DNA of 64,000 bases from Desulfosporosinus orientis DSM 765 (GCF_000235605.1 NC_016584.1:4136001-4200000); one strand, 5' to 3'; shown: positions 26,831 to 35,691, counted from the first letter of the stretch. The notes: a model not told the origin generated them from the sequence alone. Made by a program: numbers and translations.

Positions 26831-27157
26831 TCACTTCAAGCTTATTTTAACTGTTACATCTCCAGCTTCGACGCGGACTAGATCCAGACCTTTATACTTG
26901 GAAAGATCGTTAATCACGATCTCAACAACTTCAACTAACCCCCTTGGCGTTACTCCCTTCGTCCAATTGAGGTGCTTGTGGACCTTTTTATCTTGGGATT
27001 GCGGCTTGCGCCGTAATAGGATTTCTCCTACCCATGCCAAGTTCTTTGCAGCTCTAAAAAAATCTTTGACAACCCAAACAGGGACGGGAAGTGTACCATT
27101 AAAACGCTTTGGGACTTTGACCTGAATCATGAAGAACAGTGCGGATTTATTCCACAT
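26831..27157 (-). CDS. Hypothetical protein of the DUF2089/holin operon, 108 residues
   Basis: I do not recognise this protein. It has a basic central part (RRKPQSQDKKVHKHLNW) and a C-terminal half that looks like alternating strands (VEVVEIVINDLSKYKG, VEAGDVTVKISLK). No membrane span is clear. The ATG at 27157 overlaps the upstream gene by 11 bases and follows AAAGGTAG, which suggests coupling; an ATG at 27130 (MIQVKVPKRF) is the alternative. It is third of four co-directional genes. Confidence 0.7.
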   Translation of the reverse strand: MWNKSALFFMIQVKVPKRFNGTLPVPVWVVKDFFRAAKNLAWVGEILLRRKPQSQDKKVHKHLNWTKGVTPRGLVEVVEIVINDLSKYKGLDLVRVEAGDVTVKISLK

Positions 27158-27593
27158 ACACTTCTACCTTTATTTTTCCTTCGGTCGGGTCAGCAACTTC
27201 TACATCGACAATCCTGCCATCCAGACTGTCCTCGAGAATACGAGCAAGTCCTTCAACATCCAGATCCTTCAAGTCCAACCCCTTCTTTTCCAGCTCTTCC
27301 CGCTTATCAGCAGGGACAAAGCTCATAGCGTAGACCACTAATTTAGAAGCTGAACGGATTAGACTCAGCGGGACGTTTACATTCACCTTTAAGGATTTTT
27401 CTCCCACCACTCGAACACGCAGGAAACGATCACCAGACAACTCTTTTTTCAGGAGCAACGGACTGTCATAAATCGGCCCTGATTCTTTCTGAGCGTTTCC
27501 CTCTTCTACCGCTTTTAATAAATCCATTCCCTCTGCCGCTGTAAGTTTTCCTTCTTGAATCATCTCCAGGATCTTCATCATTTCACTGCTCAT
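27147..27593 (-). CDS. SHOCT-like/YvlB-related hypothetical protein, 148 residues
   Basis: From the ATG at 27593, which follows AAAAGGAGAG, the protein starts SSEMMKILEMIQEGKLTAAE. This N-terminal helix pair (about residues 3-30, ...GMDLLKAV) matches the short oligomerisation module (SHOCT-like) seen in DUF2089-linked proteins. The rest contains strands such as RFLRVRVVGEKSLKVNVNVP and ends IVDVEVADPTEGKIKVEVYVE. Function unknown. It follows the DUF2089 gene and precedes the 108-residue gene and the holin-like gene; similar gene sets recur in Firmicutes, perhaps linked to envelope stress. Confidence 0.75.
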   Translation of the reverse strand: MSSEMMKILEMIQEGKLTAAEGMDLLKAVEEGNAQKESGPIYDSPLLLKKELSGDRFLRVRVVGEKSLKVNVNVPLSLIRSASKLVVYAMSFVPADKREELEKKGLDLKDLDVEGLARILEDSLDGRIVDVEVADPTEGKIKVEVYVE

Positions 27594-27647
27594 AAATACT
27601 CTCCTTTTCAACTTTTTATTTCTATTCTTTGTTAATTTCAATCCTGC

Positions 27648-28058
27648 TTAAGTCCGTTTTCTCATTTGCTGTGCTGCTCCCTGAGCGGATATCTCCCCTC
27701 GTTCCAAAGCTTCTAGAATCTCCCGTCTGCGTATACGTTCCTCAGGAGAATTTTCCTTGTTAGCCTCAGGTTCTTTTTCCTTTTCCGCTCCATAGCCAAG
27801 AGCCTCAATAACACTATCCAAGCGGCTGCGAACTGTTGGATAGGATATACCCAGTTCCTTTTCTACCTCTTTGATATTTCCCCGACAGCGAATAAATGAC
27901 TCCACGAACACTAATTGTTCTGAGGGCAGCCGGCAAAACTTACAGGAACTAAATTCGCCTTCTATTTTGGTGGGACAAAATGTACAGGCAAGTTTACTAA
28001 TTTTCATTTCATGGTCGCAAACCGGGCACCGATGAGGTATTTTGTAAGCCAAGGTCAT
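27648..28058 (-). CDS. DUF2089-family zinc-ribbon/HTH regulator
   Basis: About 136 residues. An N-terminal zinc ribbon with CPVCDHEMKISKLACTFC (four Cys in two CxxC pairs) and a further CKFC is followed by a helix-turn-helix like segment, SFIRCRGNIKEVEKELGISYPTVRSRLDSV (given here as two halves about residues 53-83), the mark of DUF2089 proteins. The C-terminal EILEALERGEISAQGAAQQM repeats the SHOCT-like helix seen in the next gene. It probably regulates this operon. The start is uncertain: GTG 28061, ATG 28058 and TTG 28052 are all near AGAGGTG. Confidence 0.85.
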   Translation of the reverse strand: MTLAYKIPHRCPVCDHEMKISKLACTFCPTKIEGEFSSCKFCRLPSEQLVFVESFIRCRGNIKEVEKELGISYPTVRSRLDSVIEALGYGAEKEKEPEANKENSPEERIRRREILEALERGEISAQGAAQQMRKRT

Positions 28059-28258
28059 CACCTCTGTATTAAAAGTTCAGCAAAAGATCTTTTGTAATTA
28101 TGATATTAACTCTTCACATTAATATTGTCAATGTTATTCTTAAGATATTTAAGATCCAAATTAACATTATTAATTAGTTTCCTATTTTGGATTGGTATAT
28201 AGTATAATTGCCTATGAAAAACCATGTTCTATAAAAAAGCTGGGAAAGAAGGATTACT

Positions 28259-28585
28259 ATGCCTCAAATCAAAGTACGCGGAGTCGAGATAGACACTATT
28301 TGCAAGTTAAGCGGCCCTTTAATTAATGAACTGGCTGAATTAACTGGGTCGTCCCAAGACGATTTTACTCTCGAATTGCTTAATTCCGCCTTTATAGCGA
28401 ATGGAGGGGTTGTTCCAGGGTATCCGTTTGTAGAGGTCGCTTGGTTTGACCGGGGACAAGAAGCTCAAGATCATGCGGCAAAAATCATAACCCGCCTGAT
28501 CCATGAGGCGGGTTATCCCAGTGTCGACATTATGTTTACGATTCTTGACAAATCCCGATACTATGAGAATGGAGAGCATTATTGA
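28259..28585 (+). CDS. DUF1904 family protein
   Basis: A 108-residue soluble protein beginning MPQIKVRGVEIDTICKLSGP and containing GYPFVEVAWFDRGQE and VDIMFTILDKSRYYENGEHY, features of the DUF1904 family, which resembles the tautomerase fold. No catalytic role is known. The start Met-Pro is suggestive, because tautomerases use an N-terminal Pro, but that is speculation. It is monocistronic, with an AAGAAGGA ribosome site before the ATG. Confidence 0.85.
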   Translation: MPQIKVRGVEIDTICKLSGPLINELAELTGSSQDDFTLELLNSAFIANGGVVPGYPFVEVAWFDRGQEAQDHAAKIITRLIHEAGYPSVDIMFTILDKSRYYENGEHY

Positions 28586-28597
28586 TCAATGAGGGGG

Positions 28598-29524
28598 TCA
28601 GGCACGCCACAATCTTAAGGTAAGACATAGCAAGCTTCCACCCCCAGCTAACAGAGCTTGGGGGTGAAATTCGATGATTTGGACACCCCGCTGCTGTAAT
28701 TGTTTTTTTGTCTGATTGCTTAAGGAGATATCATAGTGAATAATCACATTGGGTTCAAGGGGTACAAAACTGCAGCCCCAGTTCTGCTGTTCAACATCGC
28801 TTAGTTCTATGAGTTCCATATTTTTCGATTCTAAGAATTTCCGCATATCAATTTCTTCTCGCCTTTCCTTGCTGATAAGATAGGTTTCAAGAAAGGCAGG
28901 AGGGAAATAAACTCCTAAGTTCTCACTAATTCTATTAAAAATCATATCTCCATGCATAAATCTCCTGGCCTGGGGGGCTTTAATATAGATAACCTCTTTA
29001 AAGATTTCTAAAGCTTTCTCAAAGAATCCCTCAATAGTATCAGGGTTAAGCCGCTCAGTATCAACTATAATTAATGTGTCAGGAGACAGCACCAAACATC
29101 CTTCAAACTGGTCATGATCCTCAAATTCATGAAAAATCGGGATGCCGAGATTTGTCAGCACTTCTTTTACTACTTCCTCCTCTCCCGCTCGGGTACCCGG
29201 ACACATTTCCGATAGAATAGCGCCTTTACTCGTGACCACCGCAACATCGTGGAGGTAAGCCAGATTGGGAAGTTTGGACAATAAGTCCTTTGTCTTCTGG
29301 ACGTAATTTCTTACTTCTAAGACCTGGACACCATGGGCTCTTAAGAGCTGGGCATATTGTTCATGCTCCATGATATATTGATCAACCTTTGGAACATTAT
29401 TAAACAAATGATACTTATAATTCCCTTCCGTGACAGAAGGGAGGGATTCGACCGGATTGTGGAGCAAAACTTTCTTTAATCGCGCTAACTTTTCGATACC
29501 ATATTCCGTATGTATTTCATTCAT
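28598..29524 (-). CDS. Arginine-deiminase-like/amidinotransferase-family protein
   Basis: A 308-residue protein of the guanidino-modifying superfamily. The catalytic set can be placed: Glu141 in DQFEGCLVLSPDT, His191 and Asp193 in RFMHGDMIFNRI, and Cys300 in LAGGGSLLCLTLRLWR at the C-terminus. Classical arginine deiminases are about 410 residues and have EGGD, so this is a shorter, divergent member that may use arginine or another guanidino compound. The gene stands alone, with no arcB/arcC/arcD nearby. Its end is close to the DUF1904 gene's end on the other strand (12 bases). Confidence 0.8.
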   Translation of the reverse strand: MNEIHTEYGIEKLARLKKVLLHNPVESLPSVTEGNYKYHLFNNVPKVDQYIMEHEQYAQLLRAHGVQVLEVRNYVQKTKDLLSKLPNLAYLHDVAVVTSKGAILSEMCPGTRAGEEEVVKEVLTNLGIPIFHEFEDHDQFEGCLVLSPDTLIIVDTERLNPDTIEGFFEKALEIFKEVIYIKAPQARRFMHGDMIFNRISENLGVYFPPAFLETYLISKERREEIDMRKFLESKNMELIELSDVEQQNWGCSFVPLEPNVIIHYDISLSNQTKKQLQQRGVQIIEFHPQALLAGGGSLLCLTLRLWRA

Positions 29525-29679
29525 AGGTTTACTCCTAGCTTAAATTACATAATCAATTGTTGAAAACCATTAAATAGGATGTACCATGGGATATTTATCA
29601 TACATCTGCCCTTAAGACAATTCCGGAGTTCCAACATGTTGGCAAAGATCAAAGGCAATCATACTTGGAGGTGAAGATA

Positions 29680-30504
29680 ATGAATAATAATGTCATCCAA
29701 ATTCTGTCCCAAACCCTTGAAGAACATAAAGAAGCTGCTCTGGTTCTAATTACCCGAACAAAGGGTTCCAGTCCCAGAGGGGTTGGCAGCATGATGCTGG
29801 TTGACTCTAACGGCGGAATACTCGCTGGCACCATCGGAGGCGGGGCTGCAGAGTCTGCAGCAGCTTTGGAGGCAGCTAAGTGCCTCAGGCAAGGTCTATC
29901 AAAAACCATAAGCTACGAATTTGAGATTGAATCCCCTGATCCCCAAAAGCTTGCTATGGTTTGTGGCGGAGAAATTGAACTGTTTATCCGCGTTTTCAAA
30001 CAGACGAATCACTTGTTAATTGTCGGCGGAGGGCATATTGCTCAAGCTCTTTATCAATTAGCAGTGGTTTTAGGCTATTATATTGCGGTCATCGACGATA
30101 GACCGGAAATCCTTACCAAAGAACGTTTTCCCTCTGCCTCTGAGCTGATATTGGGGGATGTGATTCAAGAACTTAGGGACTATCCATCCCACGAGCAGAC
30201 ATCGATTGTAATCTGTACTTACAATCATACCTTGGATGAAGGAGCTCTGGCGGCGGCAATTGCTAAACCCAACCGCTATCTGGGAATGGTAGGCAGCCGC
30301 AAAAAGGTGGCCTTGTGTTTTGAACATCTGAAAGCTCAAGGCTTCCTCCCTCCCGACTTAGATAAAATTCATACTCCCATCGGCCTTAAAATCGGCGGTG
30401 AAACCCCTGAAGAGATTGCCCTAGCTATCTTAGCAGAAATCCAAGCTGTCAAATATAAAGAAAACTTGGCTGCGCCCAAAGACACTGTCTTTGCACGAAT
30501 ATGA
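29680..30504 (+). CDS. XdhC/CoxI-family protein (molybdenum hydroxylase maturation)
   Basis: About 274 residues from the ATG at 29680, eight bases after GGAGG. The N-terminal XdhC_CoxI domain shows ALVLITRTKGSSPRGVGSMM and LAGTIGGGAAE; the C-terminal Rossmann domain has LLIVGGGHIAQALYQLA (about 112-128), VIDDRPE and YLGMVGSRKKVAL. XdhC inserts or sulphurates the molybdenum cofactor of xanthine dehydrogenase-type enzymes; no such enzyme is in the window, though the family also occurs with selenium-dependent hydroxylases. The last 15 codons overlap a repeat element shared with 20504-20521, so the tail may be repeat-derived. Confidence 0.88.
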   Translation: MNNNVIQILSQTLEEHKEAALVLITRTKGSSPRGVGSMMLVDSNGGILAGTIGGGAAESAAALEAAKCLRQGLSKTISYEFEIESPDPQKLAMVCGGEIELFIRVFKQTNHLLIVGGGHIAQALYQLAVVLGYYIAVIDDRPEILTKERFPSASELILGDVIQELRDYPSHEQTSIVICTYNHTLDEGALAAAIAKPNRYLGMVGSRKKVALCFEHLKAQGFLPPDLDKIHTPIGLKIGGETPEEIALAILAEIQAVKYKENLAAPKDTVFARI

Positions 30505-30547
30505 CTTCTTGCAGTATAATAACGAAGTTTTATACTTTCTGACAGTA
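30455..30547. repeat. Repeat element, copy B, overlapping the 3' end of xdhC
   Basis: Bases 30455-30472 match 20504-20521 exactly (18 nt), and 30513-30547 match 20572-20606 exactly (35 nt). Between them is CAAAGACA-C-TGTCTTTG, a perfect 8-bp-arm palindrome (about 30477-30493). The first block lies inside the xdhC coding sequence. Confidence 0.75.
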
Positions 30548-30554
30548 CGAAAAG

Positions 30555-30600
30555 AACCCCCTTGCTAAGGACTGATTTTCAGACCTTGGCAGGAGGATCC
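30555..30600. terminator. Hairpin terminator between xdhC and panE
   Basis: TGCTAAGG pairs with CCTTGGCA (one G-U) with flanking C-rich and GGAGG segments adding pairs, followed on the plus strand by ATCCTTTT. It separates convergent xdhC and panE-like genes and may serve both. Confidence 0.65.
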
Positions 30601-30625
30601 TTTTACAACACATTTATAATAAATT

Positions 30626-31573
30626 TTATGTGCGCAAACTAAAGCTTTCTTTTGCTTTTACCATTGCCACAACAACTTCGTTGACGGGTACAGCGACTCC
30701 AGATTCCTGGGCTAATTTTACAACAGCGCCGTTCAATGCTTCAATTTCAGTTCGCCGCCCACTCTGAATATCCTGGAGCATCGAAGAGTGATGAGCGGAA
30801 GTGGGTGGTATTAATTTGGTATAGAAATTCTCCAAATAAGTTTGGGCATCCGGCCAAAACATGTAGATTTCTCTTGTTTTAAGCAAATCGAATATTTCAC
30901 TGACAATTTTATTCATTAAATCCCGGGTAACAGGTTCCTCAGCTAACCGTCCATAGCTAACTTCAAAAACGGCACCCAGAGAATTAAGTGCTGAATTATA
31001 AATGATCTTTCCCCAAATATAGTTCATAATTTCTAATGATGCTTTTGTGGGGATTAGGGCATTGCGGAAAATCTCCGCGAACTCTTCCAGTAATTCAAAC
31101 TCAATAAGGTTTTTAGGCGAGCCAATCATCACATCATCGGCAATTACGGTTACTTTTGATTCGCCCGGAGCTAGGGTCTCTACCCCAAAAATGACTCGTC
31201 CTAAAATCAGCTTGTTCTCTGGCAGGAATTTGGCAGCTGCTTCAAAATTTCCATACCCGTTCTGCAAGAGAAAAATATAGGTGTCTTTTCCTGCTAAGGG
31301 GGATATTTGCTGGGCTATCTCTTCAGTAACGAAGGATTTTACAGTGACAATAATCAAATCAAATTTCTCGTCGGCAAGTTCCGAAACATCTGCTGCCACT
31401 CTGCCTAGTTTCGCCTGGTGCTCTCCCCAGATTCCCGTTATTTTTACCCCATTTGACCTGATCTTATCTATACTTACCGGTCTGCTAAGACCAGTCACTT
31501 CATGGCCGGCTAACGTTAATAAACAAGAATAAACCGTGCCTAAAGCCCCAAGGCCAATGACTAATACTTTCAT
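30626..31573 (-). CDS. panE: 2-dehydropantoate 2-reductase (ketopantoate reductase family)
   Basis: A 315-residue NADP-dependent reductase. The N-terminal Rossmann loop is VIGLGALGTVYSCLLTLAGH, and the C-terminal domain has the catalytic Lys in PTKASLEIMNYIWGKIIYN and the conserved NSALNSLGAVF. In pantothenate synthesis it reduces ketopantoate to pantoate. Paralogues of this family with other 2-oxoacid-related substrates are common and no panB/panC is adjacent, so the exact role is likely but not certain. The ATG at 31573 follows a GGAGAAAGGAC site. Confidence 0.85.
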   Translation of the reverse strand: MKVLVIGLGALGTVYSCLLTLAGHEVTGLSRPVSIDKIRSNGVKITGIWGEHQAKLGRVAADVSELADEKFDLIIVTVKSFVTEEIAQQISPLAGKDTYIFLLQNGYGNFEAAAKFLPENKLILGRVIFGVETLAPGESKVTVIADDVMIGSPKNLIEFELLEEFAEIFRNALIPTKASLEIMNYIWGKIIYNSALNSLGAVFEVSYGRLAEEPVTRDLMNKIVSEIFDLLKTREIYMFWPDAQTYLENFYTKLIPPTSAHHSSMLQDIQSGRRTEIEALNGAVVKLAQESGVAVPVNEVVVAMVKAKESFSLRT

Positions 31574-31741
31574 GTCCTTTCTCCAATCATGCTTAATTTG
31601 TTGTTTACGAGAGTGTTATTTCCTGTACTCCATATTTTCGCTATCAGCCCGGATTCTCCTTCTTGCCATTACCCTGTTGCATTAACCTAAGAAATGCTGC
31701 AAATGCTAGATTTAACTCTAACCAGGAGATTGAGTGTTAAC

Positions 31742-33673
31742 ATGAATATTAATCACCTCTGGCTTATAGTAAGCGCCTGCTTTGTCTTCTTTATGCAGGC
31801 GGGTTTCGTTTGCTATGAAGTCGGCTTTATTCGATCTAAAAATGTGATCAGTGTTGCTATCGAAAATATTCTCACCTTTGTGATAACAACCTTAGTTTAC
31901 TGTTTTTTGGGGTTTGCTCTCATGTTCGGCCCCACTCATTTTGGGATTTACGGGTCAGACTACTGGCTGCTCAGCCATCTTTCCCTCTCTCAGAATCCCC
32001 TGGGATTTGTCTTTGTCTTTTTTGAATTAATGTTTGCCGGAACAGCCGTAACTATTGTTTCCGGCAGTATGTCCGAAAGAACCCGTTTACTTCCTTTACT
32101 CATCGCCGCCGTATTTCTGGCAGGGGTTATTTATCCTTTATTCGGGCATTGGGTTTGGGGCAATCTCTTTATTGATCAGCCCACCTGGTTAAGACAAATA
32201 GGTTTTATGGATTTTGCCGGAGCAACTGTTGTCCATGGAACGGCAGGCTGGGTTTCTTTAGCCGGGATTATTGTTGTCGGATCACGGAAAGACCGCTGGG
32301 ATGCTACAGGAAAGCTCATAAAACTAGGGAGATCAAATATCCCTTTCGCCGCCTTAGGAACCTTTATTTTATGGTTTAGCTGGTTCGGTTTTAACGGTGG
32401 CAGCCTCTTGGAGTTTAACGACCGTGTAGGTTTGATTCTCTTGAACACAAACTTTGCAGCAGCCTCCGGGGTTGTCGGGGCTATTTTAACCAACCGTTTC
32501 TTTATCAAAGATCACAGTTATATGGAAGCCATCTTTATGGGGGCCTTGGGCGGGTTGGTTGCCATAACTGCCGGTTCCAACTACCTGCAGCCCCTTGATG
32601 CCGTTATGGTAGGATTTATATCCGGTTCAATTGTTGCCTTTTCGGGCTTATGGCTGGAAAAGCTCGGCCTGGATGATGCCGTCGGAGCAGTATCCATTCA
32701 CGGCTTTGGAGGTGCTGCAGGAACCATCTTGTTAGCTTTCTTTGCTCCATTGGAATTTCTGGGCGGGCAAACTCGCCTCGTCAAAGTTTTAGTTCAATTC
32801 GCCGGGGTCGCCGTTAATTTTCTTTGGGCCTTTGGCCTGGGGATGCTGATGTTTTACCTAATTAACAAAAGCCTTGGTTTGCGGGTCAGTGAAGATGAAG
32901 AAGAGAAAGGCCTAAATATCGTTGAATTTTCGGATATATATTCCTGGCAAGACTATTTAAAAATGACTCATTATGAAAGCTTAACTCAAGACCTCAGCGG
33001 CAAAATCCAAGTTCAAAATCAATTGTTACAAAAGCAGGCCAAACTGCTGGTGGAAACTCAGGAGCAAGAACGTGTAAAACTAGCTAGAGATCTGCATGAC
33101 GGTGTCGGCCAATCCCTGGCTGCCTTAAAGCTGCAGCTGGGAATGATCGCTCAAAAAGTAAAGTCTGAACATGGTGATACCATGCTGAGCGGGCAGGCTG
33201 AACGTACCGTCAATTTAGCTGCAGAAACTATTGAAGAAATCAGAGGTGTCTTATTTAATTTGAAGCCAGCTCTTCTTCAGGAAAAAGGGTTATCTGCTTC
33301 GGTAGAGATTCTATTGCAAAACCTAAAAGATTCAAGGGGCATCACTTTCGCCTATAATCTATTGGCACCGATGCCTGCCTGGGAAGAAGCTGAAAGCTTG
33401 AATTTATACCGGATCATTCAAGAATGTTTAACCAATATTTTGAAACATGCTGAAGCTACTGAAGTTATGATTAACTTTAGCAAGCTTACCAGCAGTCTGT
33501 ATCTTTTTCAAATAAGTGATAACGGCCAAGGTTTTAACAAGCATGAAGTGCATGCCGGAATAGGCTTGAATTCCATCCAGGAAAGACTCCGCATGCTCGG
33601 CGGAAAGCTGGAGATTATCACAGAAGAAGGAAAAGGGACAACCCTAATGATGGAGGTGCCTTATGAGTATTAA
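31742..33673 (+). CDS. Ammonium transporter-histidine kinase fusion (ammonium sensor)
   Basis: About 643 residues. Residues 1-400 are an Amt/Rh channel with 11 or so membrane segments; both pore histidines are kept, in GATVVHGTAGWVSLAG and GAVSIHGFGGAAGTI. A charged helix (about 405-455) leads to a HisKA_3 domain with the phospho-accepting His in LARDLHDGVGQSLAALKLQL, then a HATPase_c domain with GLNSIQERLRMLGGKLEI (about 600-620). Fusions of Amt to kinases are known ammonium sensors. The ATG at 31742 begins the first membrane segment; the longer frame from 31694 adds an unlikely tail. The downstream response regulator overlaps by 11 bases, forming a two-component system. Confidence 0.9.
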   Translation: MNINHLWLIVSACFVFFMQAGFVCYEVGFIRSKNVISVAIENILTFVITTLVYCFLGFALMFGPTHFGIYGSDYWLLSHLSLSQNPLGFVFVFFELMFAGTAVTIVSGSMSERTRLLPLLIAAVFLAGVIYPLFGHWVWGNLFIDQPTWLRQIGFMDFAGATVVHGTAGWVSLAGIIVVGSRKDRWDATGKLIKLGRSNIPFAALGTFILWFSWFGFNGGSLLEFNDRVGLILLNTNFAAASGVVGAILTNRFFIKDHSYMEAIFMGALGGLVAITAGSNYLQPLDAVMVGFISGSIVAFSGLWLEKLGLDDAVGAVSIHGFGGAAGTILLAFFAPLEFLGGQTRLVKVLVQFAGVAVNFLWAFGLGMLMFYLINKSLGLRVSEDEEEKGLNIVEFSDIYSWQDYLKMTHYESLTQDLSGKIQVQNQLLQKQAKLLVETQEQERVKLARDLHDGVGQSLAALKLQLGMIAQKVKSEHGDTMLSGQAERTVNLAAETIEEIRGVLFNLKPALLQEKGLSASVEILLQNLKDSRGITFAYNLLAPMPAWEEAESLNLYRIIQECLTNILKHAEATEVMINFSKLTSSLYLFQISDNGQGFNKHEVHAGIGLNSIQERLRMLGGKLEIITEEGKGTTLMMEVPYEY

Positions 33674-34307
33674 GGTTTTTTTAGCCGATGACCATAAAAT
33701 TCTCCGCGAATCTCTTATCATTTTACTTCAGCAGGAAAAAGATATAGAAGTTGTGGGGGAAGCCGCAGATGGCCAGCAGGCAATCCAGGAAATACTGCGT
33801 TTAAAGCCCGATATCGCGATTTTAGATATTTCCCTGCCTCGCCTCAACGGTTTAGAAGTCGCGGCACGTCTCAAAAAAGAAGACCCAGCGCTTAAGCTAA
33901 TTATTTTAACTATGCACAAAAATGAAGATTTCGTGGCTAGAGCCTATCAACTGGAAGTAAACGGTTACGTCTTAAAGGAAAATGCCTTGGAAGAACTGCT
34001 TAAGTCAATCAGGATCGTCCAAGCAGGCGGAATTTATCTTTCTACGGATATTACCTCCACTGTCGTGGCTGGATTTGTCGCTAATTTCAGCCAAAAGGAA
34101 AAGAAACCCGAGCTGATTTCTTCCCGGGAAAGAGAAATCCTCCAGCTATTAGCTGAAGGAAACAGTAACAAGGATATTGCTCAAATGCTCAGTTTGAGTT
34201 TAAAAACTGTGGAGACTCACCGCTCAAATATCATGCACAAACTGGGCTTTAAAAATATTACTGATTTGGTTTTGTATGCTGTCCGAAATCATATAATCGA
34301 GCCTTGA
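33663..34307 (+). CDS. NarL/FixJ-family response regulator, partner of the Amt-kinase
   Basis: A 214-residue two-domain regulator. The receiver (1-120) has LADDHKILRESL, the phospho-accepting Asp in DIAILDISLPRLNG and the switch LTMHKNED and YVLKENA. The C-terminal LuxR-type HTH (about 148-208) has SSREREILQLLAEGNSNKDI and LSLKTVETHRSNIMHKLG. The start overlaps the kinase by 11 bases with GGAGG inside the kinase gene, so both proteins are made together. The next gene, a separate Amt, is the obvious target; that is inference. Confidence 0.93.
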   Translation: MSIKVFLADDHKILRESLIILLQQEKDIEVVGEAADGQQAIQEILRLKPDIAILDISLPRLNGLEVAARLKKEDPALKLIILTMHKNEDFVARAYQLEVNGYVLKENALEELLKSIRIVQAGGIYLSTDITSTVVAGFVANFSQKEKKPELISSREREILQLLAEGNSNKDIAQMLSLSLKTVETHRSNIMHKLGFKNITDLVLYAVRNHIIEP

Positions 34308-34427
34308 AGCACAAGCATAAATACATAAAAATAACTGCTAAAATACAGGATTTCCCCGATAACTTTAAACACTGCTTTTAGTTAAGATATAGGTACTATA
34401 ATAATCTTGACTAAGGAGGATTTTAAA

Positions 34428-35642
34428 ATGATCAACAGCGGGGACACAGCCTTTGTTTTAATCAGTGCTGCCTTGGTATGCCTGATGACACCAGGACTAG
34501 CCTTCTTTTACGGCGGCCTGGTGCGCAAGAAAAACGTTTTGACCATTATGATTCAGAGTTTTATTTCCATGGGAATTGTTACTGCCATTTGGGTTCTCGG
34601 AGGCTTTAGTCTGGCTTTTGGTCAGGATGTCCATGGCATCATCGGCAATTTTCAATACTTTGCTCTCCAGGGCGTGGGGATGAGCCCCAACGCAGCTTAT
34701 GGTCCTACTATTCCATTTTTAGTGTTCTTTATTTATCAAGAAATGTTTGCCGTTATTACCCCCGCTTTGATTACCGGGGCTTTCGCCGACAGGGTTAGCT
34801 TTAAGAGCTACTTAAAGTTTTTAGTCCTTTGGAGCATTCTTGTCTATATCCCTTTAACCCACTGGATCTGGGGCGGCGGTTTCTTGGCTCAAATGGGTGT
34901 GGTTGATTTTGCCGGCGGAATTGTGGTCCACGTTAGTGCCGGGATAGCAGCTCTGGCTTCCGTCTTTTTTGTAGGCAAACGTGTGATTCTCCCTGGCGAA
35001 AAAGCAACGCCTCATAATATTGCCTTTGTGGCCTTAGGAACCGGACTCTTATGGTTTGGTTGGTTTGGCTTCAATGGCGGCAGCGCTTTAGCAGCTAATG
35101 GAATTGCCGCGACGGCCTTCGTTAATACGGATATTGCCGGCTCCATGGCTATGATTACCTGGCTGCTGATTTCCTGGATTCATGAGAAAAAACCAACCAT
35201 GGTTGGTGTTCTGACCGGTGCCGTAGCCGGTTTGGCAACCATTACACCGGCAGCCGGTTATATCCGTCCTTGGGCAGCAGTCATTGTCGGTATCCTGGCC
35301 TCTATTGTCTGTTATTTGGCAGTCCAAGTCCGCATTAAACTGGACTGGGACGATGCTCTTGATGTTTGGGGGGTTCATGGTGTCGGCGGTATTCTTGGCT
35401 CCATACTGGTAGGTGTCTTTGCCGTTTCAGCCGTGAATGGGACAAGTGGTCTTATCGAGGGCAATCTTCATCAATTTCTGATTCAGACCTTTGGGGTGGT
35501 CTTTACCGGTCTCTATGCCTTTGTTGTCACTTATGCCATTCTCAAAGTTATCAATATTTTTGATACTGTGCGCGTACCTCAAAAAATTGAAATACAAGGT
35601 CTGGACTCTTCCATCCACGGGGAAGTAGCCTATGAGTTGTAA
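34428..35642 (+). CDS. amt: Ammonium transporter
   Basis: A 404-residue Amt/AmtB-type channel with 11 membrane segments, starting MINSGDTAFVLISAALVCLM and continuing with FFYGGLVRKKNVLTIMIQSF. Pore histidines appear in GGIVVHVSAGIAALAS and DVWGVHGVGGILGSILVG. The ATG at 34428 is eight bases after AAGGAGG. No glnK is adjacent, unusual for amt genes; instead the Amt-kinase pair lies upstream, separated by a 120-base gap with its own TATAAT-like box near 34397. The protein probably imports ammonium and may be controlled by the upstream regulator. Confidence 0.95.
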   Translation: MINSGDTAFVLISAALVCLMTPGLAFFYGGLVRKKNVLTIMIQSFISMGIVTAIWVLGGFSLAFGQDVHGIIGNFQYFALQGVGMSPNAAYGPTIPFLVFFIYQEMFAVITPALITGAFADRVSFKSYLKFLVLWSILVYIPLTHWIWGGGFLAQMGVVDFAGGIVVHVSAGIAALASVFFVGKRVILPGEKATPHNIAFVALGTGLLWFGWFGFNGGSALAANGIAATAFVNTDIAGSMAMITWLLISWIHEKKPTMVGVLTGAVAGLATITPAAGYIRPWAAVIVGILASIVCYLAVQVRIKLDWDDALDVWGVHGVGGILGSILVGVFAVSAVNGTSGLIEGNLHQFLIQTFGVVFTGLYAFVVTYAILKVINIFDTVRVPQKIEIQGLDSSIHGEVAYEL

Positions 35643-35691
35643 TCTCCTTCTGGTCTGAAGATAAGACACGAAGCTGTAAACTTATAGAATT

